From: Castanea sativa
Lineage: Eukaryota; Streptophyta; Magnoliopsida; Fagales; Fagaceae
Assembly: GCF_040712315.1 (NCBI RefSeq)
Contig: NC_134013.1
Coordinates: 80,606,001 to 80,670,000 of the forward strand
Reading direction: 5' to 3'
DNA length: 64,000 nt
Shown here: in pieces, positions 1 to 11,160 of the stretch
Position numbering within the stretch: the stretch's first letter is position 1
Layout of the letters: the number at the start of each line of letters is the position of its first letter
Made by a program: the position numbers and the translations under genes
Notes under the pieces: generated by a model
The model's database searches: none
Seen by the model: only the letters and a program-made list of their open reading frames with translations
What the model was told of the DNA's origin: nothing

Positions 1-60
1 ATGTGTTTGGGTCATATTGGGTTAAATGGGTGAGTTATTAATTAAATGGATGAGAAAATA
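1..60. repeat. left flank of the MULE: part of an older dispersed repeat
   Basis: This short AT-rich stretch has tatattgggt/aaatgggt/aaatggat motifs. Similar motifs reappear at 10207-10326, which ends in a terminus-like sequence (tttgcaccctaag). I infer that the two pieces belong to one older hAT-like repeat split by the 61-8780 and 8781-10206 insertions. The 9-mer taaatggat occurs at 43-51 and again at 10207-10215. Confidence 0.3.
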
Positions 61-1720
61 TTAGGTCCGGAGCTGGCGTAAAACCAGTGTTTTACGCCAG
101 CCAATAAAAAAGTGACACGTAGACATTTTTATTAAATTCCTCTCCAGACAGCCAAAAGCTCACGCATCACCTCAGACAAAACAGAAAAACCACTCAGACA
201 AAAGCTCTGCTTCCTCAGCCTTCACGCCGAACCTCCACCACCGCTACAGCCTGATCGCCGAAGCAGAACGACCAGCCCTTAGACAAAAGCTCACGCCTTC
301 ACCTCCTTCACCTCTGCTTCCTTCATGCCGAACCTCCACCACCGCCACCGCCGAACCAGAACGATTTTGAAGAAGAAAGTTCACGCCGTGCCGTCCTTTG
401 CTTGCCCAAACCTCCATCACACCACACACCGAAGCTCACCGCCACAGAGGTCACCGGAGCTGTGCGTGGAGCTTGGAAACATGCCGGAGCCGCCGTGAGC
501 CACGATCGAAAGGTTTTTTTTTCATGATTTTCCCTTTTCCCTTTTCCCAATTTGGATTTCGAATTATTTTGGTTTTTCTGTTTTCTGGGTTTATGGGTTC
601 ATTGTGTTTGGGATTTTGAGTTTTGGAATTGGAGTTTAAGGGTTCTGGAATTGGATTTGGATTTCGAATTATTGATGGGTTTTTTTGGGTTCATGGGTTT
701 CTTTGGAGCCTCATGAATTTTGCTCTGTTTGTGTTTGTGTTTGTGTTTGTGTTTGCTCTGTTTCTTTGAATCTATGAACTGGGATAACTTTCTGTGTTCT
801 GAACTATTAGGCTGTGAATTGATGACCTTGCTCAACTGCCTTCTTTCTTTTTGGTATATGATATATGCTTCTTATTTCATCGACCGGGTTCTTTTTAATT
901 TTTATTGTTTCTATGTTTAGAACTATTAGCCTGTGTTCTGAACTATTAGACTCTGATATATAAGTGTCTTTAATTACTATTATTATGATGATGACAATGA
1001 TGGGGATTTTATAGTTAATTTATGTTAATTTCATTGCCTTGATTAATTTAGGGGCCTCTGTGTTGGTTGGTTGGACTTGGGAGTCTAGGCTAGCAATTAA
1101 CTGTCTTGTAGTGAGCCACTATAGGGTCATGAATTATACTGTCATTTAACATAGATTAGGCAAAATTGTCTAAGATAACCATTTCTTTAGGCATTGAATA
1201 AGAATTGTAGTCTATTTATTTGTTTAGTCTTTGAACAATTTGTCAACTGAATTAGATGTAAACAATGGGTACCATTCTATAGGCCTAAAATTAAATTGGA
1301 AATCAATTACTACATGTTGGATTGGAAGTAATATAAAGAATGAAGTTGTTTAAGCATTGTATCTACTAGGTTGTTTATGCTGTCCTGTGGCTCTTCTATG
1401 GCAGCTTAATGCTCAAGTCCATGGCATAAGGTGTATGATGTCCTGTTTCTTGCTAATTATATATATGATGTCCTGTTTGTTTATGTTGTCCTGTTTGTTG
1501 TGTATGTCTCTTGTGCTCTTTGTGCTCTTTGCATGAGGTAGATTTTTTTAAAAAAAAATTGTGTGTTTGATCCATAAAAGATTCCGATAAAGATGATGAA
1601 CTCAATATTTGCTAAAATATGTTTTAGCAAATTTGTTTAGATGCATGATTGGCTATTTTAGTACATCTAATGCTAAATTTGCCATATGGTTCATTGGTGT
1701 CTTTAAAAGAATTTCACGTA
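61..1720 (+). repeat. left long terminal inverted repeat of the MULE
   Basis: Block 61 to about 1170 matches the complement of 7690-8780 with few differences, including a GC-rich part (170-520) and a gtttgt microsatellite near 728-760. Further blocks at 1380-1450 and 1560-1720 match the complements of 7220-7290 and 6825-6990. Short ORFs here are mirrored in the other arm and have no recognisable domains. Long MULE arms commonly hold the promoter; none was identified specifically. Confidence 0.85.
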
Positions 1721-2077
1721 AAGACACCAATGATAGTCAAAACTTCACCAATGAACCAAATGCTACATTTTCTTGCATGTTCACCAATTGTAAAGCTTAG
1801 TATAAGGGTCCTTTCAATGATAGTCAGAATTATAAGCACTTGCTTTTTTCCTGACCTGGTATCATTCTGTTTTTCATACTGCTTCACTATATGAAGGGCA
1901 GAGTCGAGTTTGTTACTTATTGTGATATATCCTTGCTGAATTGTTTCCTATATATATTTCTTTCAATTTTTCAATTTGTGTTTCCTTTTTTTTTTTTAAA
2001 CCTTGACTTAAAACCTTGATTGAATTGTTTCCTTCTTTTTTCTTGGATTTGTATTTCTTTCAATTTTGCTTCTTACA

Positions 2078-2146
2078 GGTGCCTTTCCAACAAGTTTACA
2101 CAATTGAATTCTCCGCTGTCAACTTCAACCTCTGGGACACAGCTGG
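2078..2146 (+). pseudogene. fragment resembling a ROP/Rac small GTPase exon
   Basis: After a plausible acceptor (cttacag) the sequence reads a short exon-like stretch ending VNFNLWDTAG, followed directly by a GT donor. Plant ROP GTPases have a very similar strand-G3 segment (VNLGLWDTAG) with an intron right after it. A ttccaac piece upstream recalls the preceding FPT residues, with the intervening codons missing. I infer a captured, internally deleted exon within the 5' part of the MULE, upstream of its transposase. It could instead be chance similarity over about 45 bases. Confidence 0.4.
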
Positions 2147-2651
2147 TATCATTTATTTGATAGTCATTAAAATATTTTTAGTTTCAAATATAATTTACTC
2201 CTACTTGTAATGTCAATTTGCTCCCTACTTGTAATGTCAATTTGCTCCTACTTGTAATGTCAATTTGCTTTCTATATGTACCAAAGTGCAAATAAGGATG
2301 TACTTGGAGCTTTTTTATGTAATAAAGTTTATTGAGTGGAGCTATATGTACCACTTGGAGCTATTTAATAGCTGTTTTATGTACTTGGAGCTATTTGATA
2401 GCTGTTTTATGTACTTGGAGCTATATGTACCAATGTCAATTTTCTCCTATTGACAATGATAATTGTAATAATAGTGTAAAATTTTCCAATTAAGCTTTAA
2501 TTTTGTAATAGAACAAGTTTGCCAAATTGGGCAAGTTTAGTATTGTAATAGCACAAATTTTAAATTTATTCTTAATTGTTGCTTATGAATTTTTCTTTTC
2601 TTTTGTTTTTTATAGGTCATATTGAAATATAAAATTACTTGAATTGAAAAT

Positions 2652-5517
2652 ATGAGTGCGAACAACAAAGAACCTAAAACAGTCTCACTTTGTGATATGG
2701 TGGATGACTTAGTACATGATGAGTCAGAAATAAACGAAGATCAAAATAATGTAGACTTGTCATTGGATGACTCAAATCAACCTTTTGCATGCAATAGGCA
2801 TTCAGAACCACATCTTGATATGGCATTTGAAAACTTAGAGGCTGCTCATGCATATTATAATGCATATGCAAGGCAAAAGGGTTTTAGTATACGAGTAAAT
2901 CATACTCGAAAGAATAAAGATAAAATAAGGGTTGGAATTGAATATGTTTGTTCGAAGGAAGGATTTCGGCGTCAATGTAATGAAGACAATAAAAAAACAG
3001 GTCCAGAGCGTGCGGAAACAAGAGTGGGATGCAAAGCAATGATAGGTTTAAAGAAAGTCGATGATACATAAATTGTATGTAAATTTGTGGAGAGTCATAA
3101 TCATGAGCTTCTTACCCCTAAGAGTACAAGTTTGCTTCGTGGGCATAGAGTGATAACAAGTGCCCAAAAGAATCTTATAGATACACTCAATGAGTCAAGT
3201 ATAGCCCCAAGCAAGATAATGTCTGTGTTAAGTAAAGAATCTGGCGGTGATTATAATGTTGGATGTATTCCAGTTGATATTCAAAATTATTTGGGTAGTA
3301 AAAGAAGAAAGTTGCTTCAAGATGGAGATGCTCAGGGAATGTACAAATATTTTATTGAGAGTCAATGTAAAAATCCAGGTTTTGTTTATGCAATTGAAGT
3401 TGATGAATATGGGTGCATGGGTAATTGCTTTTGGGCAGATGCTAGGTCAAGAATGGCATACTAATATTTTGGAGATGTCATTACCTTTGACGCTACATAC
3501 CAAACAAATCGTTATAAGATGCCTTTTGTTCCTTTCACAGGGGTTAACCACCATCATCAATCTGTGATGTTTGGATGTGCTTTGCTTATCAATGAAACAG
3601 CAGAATCTTATACATGGTTGTTGAAGACTTGGCTTAATGCAATGCCTGGAAATCCTCCTTCTACAATTATAACAGACGATGACAAGGCTATGACTAAGGC
3701 AATTGCAGATGTATTGCCAAATGCAACTCATAGATTGTGTATGTGGCATCTTTTACAAAAAGTTCCAGACCATTTGTCCCATGTATATAATAAATATCCA
3801 CATTTTCAGGAAGAATTTTACCATTGCATCCATGATACAATCACTATTGAAGAGTTTGAGTTAGAATGGAGTAAGATTATGGAGAAATATGGATTGGGGG
3901 ATAATGATTGGTTGGGAAATCTTTATATGCGGCGTGAAAGATGGGTTCCAGCTTACTTACAAAGCTCATTTTGTGCCAGGATGTCTACAACTCAAAGGAG
4001 TGAAAGCATGAATAAATTTTTTAAAGATTATGTTCGTTCAAGTACAACGATAAGTGATTTTGTATATCAATATGAGCTAGCTTTGAATGCACGTTATCTT
4101 AAAGAGAAAGAGCAAGATGTAAAGACAAAAAATTCAGTGCCAATTTTGAAAACATGTTATAAGCTGGAAGCAGAGGCAGCAAAAGTTTATACAAGAAAGA
4201 TGTTTATGAAATTTCAAGAAGAGTTATTTTGTAGTAAAAAATACAAGGCATCCAAATATCATGAAGAAGGAGTGAAGAAGATATACAAGGTGGTAGCTCA
4301 TGGGAGAGAAAGTCCATTTTATGAAGTGTCTCTTGATATTGTTGAGACAAAAGCTATTTGTACATGCCATATGTTTGAGTTTGTTGGTATTATTTGTAGG
4401 CATATCCTAGCTGTTTTTGTGAAGAAATCTCTTGTGCATTTTCTTCCATCACATTATATTTTAGAAAGATGGACAATTAATGCCAAGAAGCATATTGTGC
4501 ATGACATATCTAGTGATGTAGTACAGGTGGAGCCTTAAGTTTCTTCTACCATGATGAGAAATAGTTTGATGCTTCAATTTTTGGAAGTTACAGAGGTAGG
4601 GTCACAATCAGAGAAGCAATACAAGCATCTTGGACAAACTTTAAGAAAAGTTCATGAGGAGCTTCTAGCCATGCAAGATGTTCAGGATGTTGATGATTTA
4701 GGAAGTCCTGATAATACTATATTAAATAGTCAAGTATTATCAAATCTTCCAATGACTTTTTGAGACCCTCCACATGTTCCATCAAAAGGAAGGCCTAAAG
4801 CTTTGAGACAAAAGCATCCAAAAGAAAAACAATTGATGAAGAAGAGAAAATGTAGCATTTGCAAAGAAACGGGTCATGTGAGAACCAATTGTCTAACACA
4901 TAAACATTCCAGGTAATTACATGACTTTATTGAGTTGTATTATTAATTTAGTATTTAAATTTTGTGGTTTATAAACTTACTTCTTGTAGGGATGTTGCAA
5001 ATACAAGCTTGACACCACATTCGGAGTCAGTGCATCAACAACAAAGTCAAACTGAGGTTATGTAATTACAATATATTCAGTTTCAAGATAATACATACAT
5101 TTGCTGATATTTTCAAAAATAAACCTTTACTTTTTTAAATTAGGAGTTTTCGATGGCAAGGTTGAACCCGTTAGTCATAGCAAATACATTGTGCTCCACA
5201 AGTTTTGTACAGATATATGATGTATTTGATTTTTTTACTTAGTATAAATTGTTCTGTAATAGATGTTTTTGTTATTTATTCATTTTTATTTATTTATCAA
5301 TCATCTTTAGGACTCTTTGCCAACTGTGACATATCCTTCTACATCATCATCTACTATGCATATACATCCCAATCCGTCATCATTTACGGTATGATCACTT
5401 AGCGTTAATTAGAATAAATTGAATTTTTTTTAACTGTGTTCATTCTGATTTTATTTTTTGTATTTTGTTGTACATTCTTTTATGCAGGATCCATTACAAC
5501 AATTCCAAGAAAGTTGA
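2652..5517 (+). pseudogene. MULE transposase of the FAR1/FHY3 type, four in-frame stops
   Basis: One frame runs from ATG 2652 through exon 1 to a donor at 4913. Plausible further exons are 4990-5056, 5145-5207, 5311-5388 and 5488-5517, ending LQQFQES-stop, and all phases agree. Domains in order: FAR1 DNA-binding domain (about residues 50-145, with WRKY/GCM-like Cys and His); MULE DDE transposase with ITFDATY, IITDDDKAM, CMWHL and the RSESMNKFF glutamate; SWIM zinc finger (ICTCHMF...ICRHIL); and a CCHC knuckle (CSICKETGHVRTNC). Stops lie at 3069, 3462, 4536 and 4761. At least two fit C-to-T changes (CAA to TAA, CGA to TGA), as expected from deamination of methylated cytosine. Family role: cut-and-paste transposase. 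This copy is dead unless read through. Confidence 0.9.
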
Positions 5518-5654
5518 TGTACAAACAAGTTTTGTGTCCAAGAGAGTGGATTGTAAAGCAAATATTTTTTGGTTATATAATGTTTAAATTGTGGTAGATA
5601 GACATAGAACTATCTTCTTTTTTGTATTTCCAACGTAGGGTCCTCTTTTTTGTA

Positions 5655-6100
5655 TATTGAACTATGACAGGTTTTATTCTAGATGAATGTATTCTCAATT
5701 AGAAATTTCTCAAAAGAATTGTGACAAATTTTATTTCAAGATGTATGGTCAATCATATGATCTTTTATGAATTGAATTGTGACAGGTTTTTATTTCAAGT
5801 GAATGTATTCTCAATTAGAAACTCTTATAGAAAAAATTGTGACAGGTTTTATTTCAGGTGAATGTATTCTCCATTAGAAACTATTATAGAAAAAATTGTG
5901 ACAGGTTTTATCCAGGTGAATGTATTCTCGATTAGAAATTGTTATAGAAAAAATTGTGACAGGTTTTATTCAGTTGAATGTATTCTTAATTAGAAACTCT
6001 TATAGAAAAAATTGTAATAGGTTTTATTTCAGGTAAATGTATTCTCAATTAGAAACTTTTATAGAAAAAATTGTGACAGGTTTTATTTTAGATGTATTTT
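5655..6100 (+). repeat. ~58-60 bp tandem repeat inside the MULE, about 7 units
   Basis: The core aaaaattgtgacaggtttta recurs near 5775, 5839, 5898, 5956, 6014 and 6073, with an earlier degenerate unit near 5665. Each unit also contains gaatgtattctcaattagaaac. It lies just 3' of the transposase stop codon, possibly in its 3' UTR. Confidence 0.85.
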
Positions 6101-6825
6101 AGTTTGTATGGTAGAGGAGCATTAGTTGACTTGAATTATTTGAAAATTCATGACTGTCTGTAGAGCCTAAGATGTTATTTTTACTCTTTAAGTTTATAAG
6201 CCTTGCAGTAAAGATAAATGTATAGCCCGCCCACAAAATAGCATTAGCTCTACTTGCACAGGACGTCGGTCATCACTCTATTTGAGCAAACAAAAATCAG
6301 CTTCCCTTTTTCCCATACTAGAACTTGAAAAATTGAAATCTAAAATCTTGCATTTGTAACTCTATTTTAAAAACTAGAATAAACTTTATATATAAAATAT
6401 TTCTCAAAGTAATCCATTCATTTCCAAATCCCAATTTGAAAATTATTCCAACAGTTCTCTATAACTTTTTAACAGCCCAGCCAAGGTAACAAAATTACCT
6501 ACAACATACATACATTAATCACACACATGACAAAAGCTTAGAGCAACTTTTTATTACTATTACTACATAATCAGATGTGAAATTGTCTCAAAGCTTAGAA
6601 GAGGCCACGACTGTTTTAGGAACCAATCCAAGACCTTGTTCCAAACCAAGCAGTAATCTTAGCCAAAATGAATATAAATTTCCAAGAGAGAAAACTATTT
6701 AATAGCTGTAGACACCAAGATCTCTAGTCCTTTGCCAAACATTTGCCAGCTGCTTTTGGTCTTCCACATCCTGAGAAATTGAAATGAGAACTTTTAGCCA
6801 ATTCATTAAATAAAAATTTACGTAA
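6100..6825. other. non-coding interior of the MULE
   Basis: This is AT-rich sequence between the tandem repeat and the right inverted arm. No gene, RNA or repeat was recognised in it. Confidence 0.5.
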
Positions 6826-8780
6826 AGTTCTTTTAAAGACACCAATGAACCATATAGCAAATTTAGCATTAGGTGTACTAAAATAGCCAATCATGCATCT
6901 AAACAAATTTGCTAAAACATATTTTATCTTCTATTGAGTTCATCATCTTTATTGGAATCTTTTATGGATCAAACACACAATTTTTAAAAAAATCTACCTT
7001 ATACAAAGAGCACAAAGAGCACAAGAGACATACACAACAAACAGGACAGCATAAACATACAGGACATCATATAATAATTAGCAAGAAAGATGTATATATA
7101 AAAATCTACCTTATGCAAAGAGCACAAAGCAGTCCCAAAAATTAAAAAGAAAGCAAAAAAGAAGAAAGAAGAAATTAATTACAAATAGGGAGAGAACTAA
7201 GGAACAAGGGGATGGAACCATTAGATGCCATGGACTTGAGCATTGAGCTGCCATAGAAGAGCCATACACAACAAATAGGATAGCATAAACAACCTAGTGG
7301 TACAATGCTTAAACAACTAATATAGAGACTAAAAATATATAACTTTTCAGTGCTGGATTACTAATTGAACAAGATCCCAAGAAAAGCAAATCCAAAACTT
7401 TAAGTCAAGGTTTAAAAAAAAAAAAAGGGAAACACAAACTGAAAATTAAAGAAACATGAAAAATTGAAAGAAATATATATAGGAAACATTTTACTTACAT
7501 TCCCTTTCTCTAATATAAATTAGAAGCAATTTTTTTTTCTTTTTATAAAAGAAATCAAACAATTCAGAAATCCAATCATACAAGAAGTAACATTCTTTTG
7601 AATCTTCAACAAATGGATTAGATAACTACCAACCCAAAAAAATAAAAATAAATAAATAAATAAATTCAGATTCAATTCAGTCAAGTAGAAAATTTTGCCT
7701 AATCTATGTTAAATGACAGTATAATTCATGACCCTATAGTGGCTCACTACAAGACAGTTAATTGCTAGCCTAGACTCCCAAGTCCAACCAACCAACACAG
7801 AGGCCCCTAAATTAATCAAGGCCATGAAATTAACATGAATTAACTATAAAATCCCCATCATTGTCATCATCATAATAATAGTAATTAAAGACACTCATAT
7901 ATCAGAGCCTAATAGTTCAGAACACAGCCTAATAGTTCAGAACATAGAAACAATAAAAATTAAAAAGAACCCGGTCGATGAAACAAGAAGCATATATCAT
8001 ATACCAAAAAGAAAGAAGGCAGTTGAGCAAGGTTATCAATTCACAGCCTAATAGTTCAGAACACAGAAAGTTATCCCGGTTCATAGATTCAAAGAAACAG
8101 AGCAAACACAAACAGAGCAAAATTCATGAGGCTCCAAGGAAACCCATGAACCCAGAAAAACCCATCAATAATTTGAAATCCAAATCCAATTCCAGAACCC
8201 TTAAACTCCAATTCCAAAACCCAAAATCCCAAACACAATGAACCCATAAACCCAGAAAACAGAAAAACCAAAATAATTCGAAATCCAAATTGGGAAAAGG
8301 GAAAAGGGAAAATCATGAAAAAAAAAACCTTTCGATCATGGCTCACGGCGGCTCCGGCATGTTTCCAAGCTCCACGCACAGCTCCGGCGACCTCTGTGGC
8401 GGTGAGCTTCAGTGTGTGGTGTGATGGAGGTTTGGGCAAGCAAAGTACGGCACGGCGTGAACTTTCTTCTTCGAAATCGTTCTGGTTCGGCGGTGGCGGT
8501 GGTGGAGGTTCGGTGTGAAGGAAGCAGAGGTGAAGGAGGTGAAGGCGTGAGCTTTTGTCTGAGGGCTGGTCGTTCTGCTTCGGCGATCAGGCTGTAGCGG
8601 TGGTGGAGGGTCGGCATGAAGGCTGAGGAAGCAGAGCTTTTGTCTGAGTGGTTTTTCTGTTTTGTCTGAGGTGATGCGTGAGCTTTTGGCTGTTTGGAGA
8701 GGAATTTAATAAAAATGTCTACGTGTCACTTTTTTATTGGCTGGTGTAAAACACTGGTTTTACGCCAGCTCCGGACCTAA
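6825..8780 (-). repeat. right long terminal inverted repeat of the MULE
   Basis: Reverse complement of the left arm. The outer 1 kb (7690-8780) is nearly identical to 61-1170. Inward, the homologous blocks are separated by arm-specific indels, including AT-rich runs near 7540-7670. The terminal bases are ctccggacctaa. Confidence 0.85.
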
Positions 8781-10206
8781 TGGCATGTTTGGAAGTTTAG
8801 GGAGGGAGGAGAGTAGAGGGAAGGAGAGTAGATGAGAGGAGAGTAGAGTGAAATAATTACCCTCCACCTTGTTTGGATGTTTTTAAAATTAGCAAGGGAG
8901 AATGGGGTAATTAACCCTTTCCTTTGTTTGGATGTTTTTAAAATTGGGATGGAGAGGAGAGGAAATGATTAAATAGACAAATTTACCCATATTTAAAAAT
9001 GAATTGCAACATTGGTAATTTATCAAATTTGTAAATTATGATTTTTTTAAAAAAATTATTAACATATTACCAAAAATCATCAACCAAATTAATCTACTGT
9101 ATCTGATATTCAATAATTAACATGTTAATTTCCAGAACAAAACGCACATAGCAAGCCAAAGTTGAATTAAATCCATAAACTTTAGCAGATTTTTTGTAAT
9201 TCAAAAAAAGAAAAAAAAAAAAAAAGAAAACGAAATGCTGAAGTTTTCTTTCTCGGCACTGTTTGGTTGCCGAGAAAGAAAGAAGAGAAAAAGATATGAT
9301 AGAGAGCGGAGCCGGCGACGCAGCACCGACGATGATAACGTCGGCGGCGTTAGCAGATCTACATTATCTGGGCCGCCGCCGCCGTCGCAGTTCACCGCCT
9401 CAGTTCGCGCCTCTCCAGCTGCCTTTTTCTTCTCGGCGACGAAGCTATAAATCGCAATGATGAGTGCGAAAACTGAGACGACGATCGCTCCCAACGCGTA
9501 CTGATCCAAAGCCACCGCCACCGATGAACATTCGAGCCCAAGCAAATGCCCAATCTCATGCACAGCCACCGACTCGAGATCGATTGCCGCGAGCGACGTG
9601 GACGACGGCGTTGAAGAAGAAGAAGTAGGCAGAGGTAATGGGAACGATGGTCTTCGCTGGCAACGCATTAATCGATGTGGGATTAACATCGACCAATGTT
9701 GAAGATCAGAGCATTAATCGCGAGCGCCTTTAATTTCTGTTTGGGTACTCTGAAAATGGAGGAAAAGGGAAAGGAATTGAAATTTGAGTATTTTGTATTG
9801 TGTAGTTACACTTTTTGAAAGAGAAAAGAGTTTGTTTTTGGTGGCTTTTCCGGTTCTGAATTTCAAAAAGTTTAGCTTAAATTTTTTTTTTTTTTTTTTT
9901 GGATAAGAGCTTTAAATTATTTATTTTCTCATCAAACAAACAAAAATTATTTATATAATCAAGTTTGTAATTTTGTTAATTTAGAAAGGGTAAATTAGAG
10001 AATTCATTTAGTTAATAATTTATTTACTTTACTCTCCCTCCAAATCTCTCCAATTTGAGGGAATTAAAAATAAGGGGCTAGAGGGAATTGAAACCCCTCC
10101 AAACCCCTCCCCCTCCTTTCTTAAAAAACTTCCAAACAAGGAATTTAAATTCCTCTCCCTCCCTCTACTCTTCTCCCCCTCATTTTTTAAACATCCAAAC
10201 AGGCTA
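8781..10206. mobile_element. PIF/Harbinger-like non-autonomous element carrying a gene fragment
   Basis: The ends are inverted relatives: tggcatgtttggaagttt at the left, and the complement tagcctgtttggatgttt at the right. The trinucleotide TAA lies on both sides (8778-8780 and 10207-10209), the classical Harbinger/Tourist target. Internal copies of tgtttggatgttt follow the left end (near 8870 and 8928). G/A-rich gagaggagagtaga runs on the left mirror C/T-rich runs on the right. The centre (about 9230-9740) is GC-rich coding-like DNA, unlike the AT-rich arms. No transposase is present. A hAT assignment is not excluded. Confidence 0.6.
9201..9689 (-). pseudogene. captured plant matrix metalloproteinase fragment fused to a membrane-helix segment
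   Basis: The minus-strand frame contains DLESVAVHEIGHLLGLECSS at about residues 37-56, the active-site helix of plant matrixins (zinc motif HExxHxxGxxH). H44, E45 and H48 are present, but the third zinc ligand position is Cys54 instead of His, so it would not be a normal metalloproteinase. The signal peptide, propeptide cysteine switch and most of the catalytic domain are missing. After residue 60 the frame runs into an unrelated hydrophobic stretch (about 64-87, ending SFVAEKKK), then Gly/Asp-rich sequence. This suggests two gene pieces joined inside the transposon. Whether it is transcribed is unknown. Confidence 0.7.
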
Positions 10207-10326
10207 TAAATGGATTGGGTTGGTAATGGATGATTAATTTATATATAAACAAGTTATAAATGGATAAATAGGTAATTACACACTCAATCTATTTATGACC
10301 CAATCCGTCCATTTGCACCCTAAGAT
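10207..10326. repeat. right remnant of the older repeat that hosts the MULE
   Basis: It contains repeated taaatgga motifs like those at 1-60 and ends catttgcaccctaag, resembling the end of a hAT-type element. The left terminus would lie before the window. Confidence 0.3.
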
Positions 10327-11123
10327 TGACATATTACTATTATAATTAATTTTTTAAGCCAAAAACAATGATTACGTAGTCAATTAAGGATGCATTCCAG
10401 CATTTGTTTGACTAATTGATTATTTCACATGCCTTAACTTTCATGATTTATTATAATAGAGCATATGTGTATTGGGTGCGCATTTTGATTTAAATAAAGA
10501 TATGAAATTCCATAATACGAAGTTCCCTTCTTTTTAGTTACAAGGTGTCATTGGAATTTTTTTCTGAAAAAAAAAGTTCCATTTGAATTATAATTCTTTT
10601 TCGATAAAAAAAAAAAGTTCCATTTGAATTATAATTCTTTTTCGATAATTCTATAGTTAAAGAAATAAAATTTGCATCTTATACGTCAACGTTGAAAAAA
10701 CCTAAAATATTAGTTGAATGACAGCTGTTTATGACTCTTGAATCTTAATAGTGTCCAGTGCATGGCATCTAGTGTGTCCAGCTTACTTGCGTGCCAGACT
10801 TGCTAAAGTTCATTTATGAGCTTGTCTTTTCAACCCCACAAAATCAACTTTTGGTTTAATACAAAGCTGATGTAAGGCGTTTCTAACACGCTGACGGAAG
10901 AAAGAAAAGAAGCAAGCAAACGGCAAGGGTCATTCGGACAAAAGAGAGTTGAAGAAAAAAAATTGATTGAAGCAAAGTTAAGATAAGTTGGCTTAAATTT
11001 ATTATGATAGAACTTATTGCTGAAAACTGAAAACTGAAAACTGAAAACTGAAAATATTATAGCAAAATAATTTTTTAATGTGTAAAAAAATACTATTCAC
11101 TTTTTTTTTACTATTCATATGCC
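10327..11123. other. intergenic DNA with a 40-bp direct duplication
   Basis: No gene was seen. The unit aaagttccatttgaattata plus attctttttcgata occurs twice in tandem, starting near 10573 and 10614. A run of four actgaaa units lies at 11022-11053. Confidence 0.6.
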
Positions 11124-11160
11124 TTAGTGCACTGTTCATGTCCCATGAACAGTGCACTAA
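11124..11160. repeat. perfect 17-bp-arm palindrome, 3-base loop
   Basis: ttagtgcactgttcatg is followed by tcc and then its exact complement. It could be a hairpin-forming terminus of a small transposon or fold-back remnant. An A-rich run follows at 11177-11190. Confidence 0.85.

Larger units (their letters stand above)
61..8780 (+). mobile_element. Mutator-like element (MULE) with ~1.7-2 kb terminal inverted repeats
   Basis: The two ends are reverse complements, beginning ttaggtccggagctggcgta at 61 and ending in its complement at 8780. Near-identity continues for over 1 kb and resumes in blocks to about 1720 and 6825. The interior carries a FAR1/FHY3-type MULE transposase (2652-5517), which assigns the superfamily. 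The element is about 8.7 kb. Directly flanking sequence shows no clear 9-bp duplication. A candidate taaatggat duplication appears only if the adjacent Harbinger-like insertion at 8781 is removed and 9 extra bases are allowed at the left end. The transposase has in-frame stops, so this copy is not autonomous now. Confidence 0.85.
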
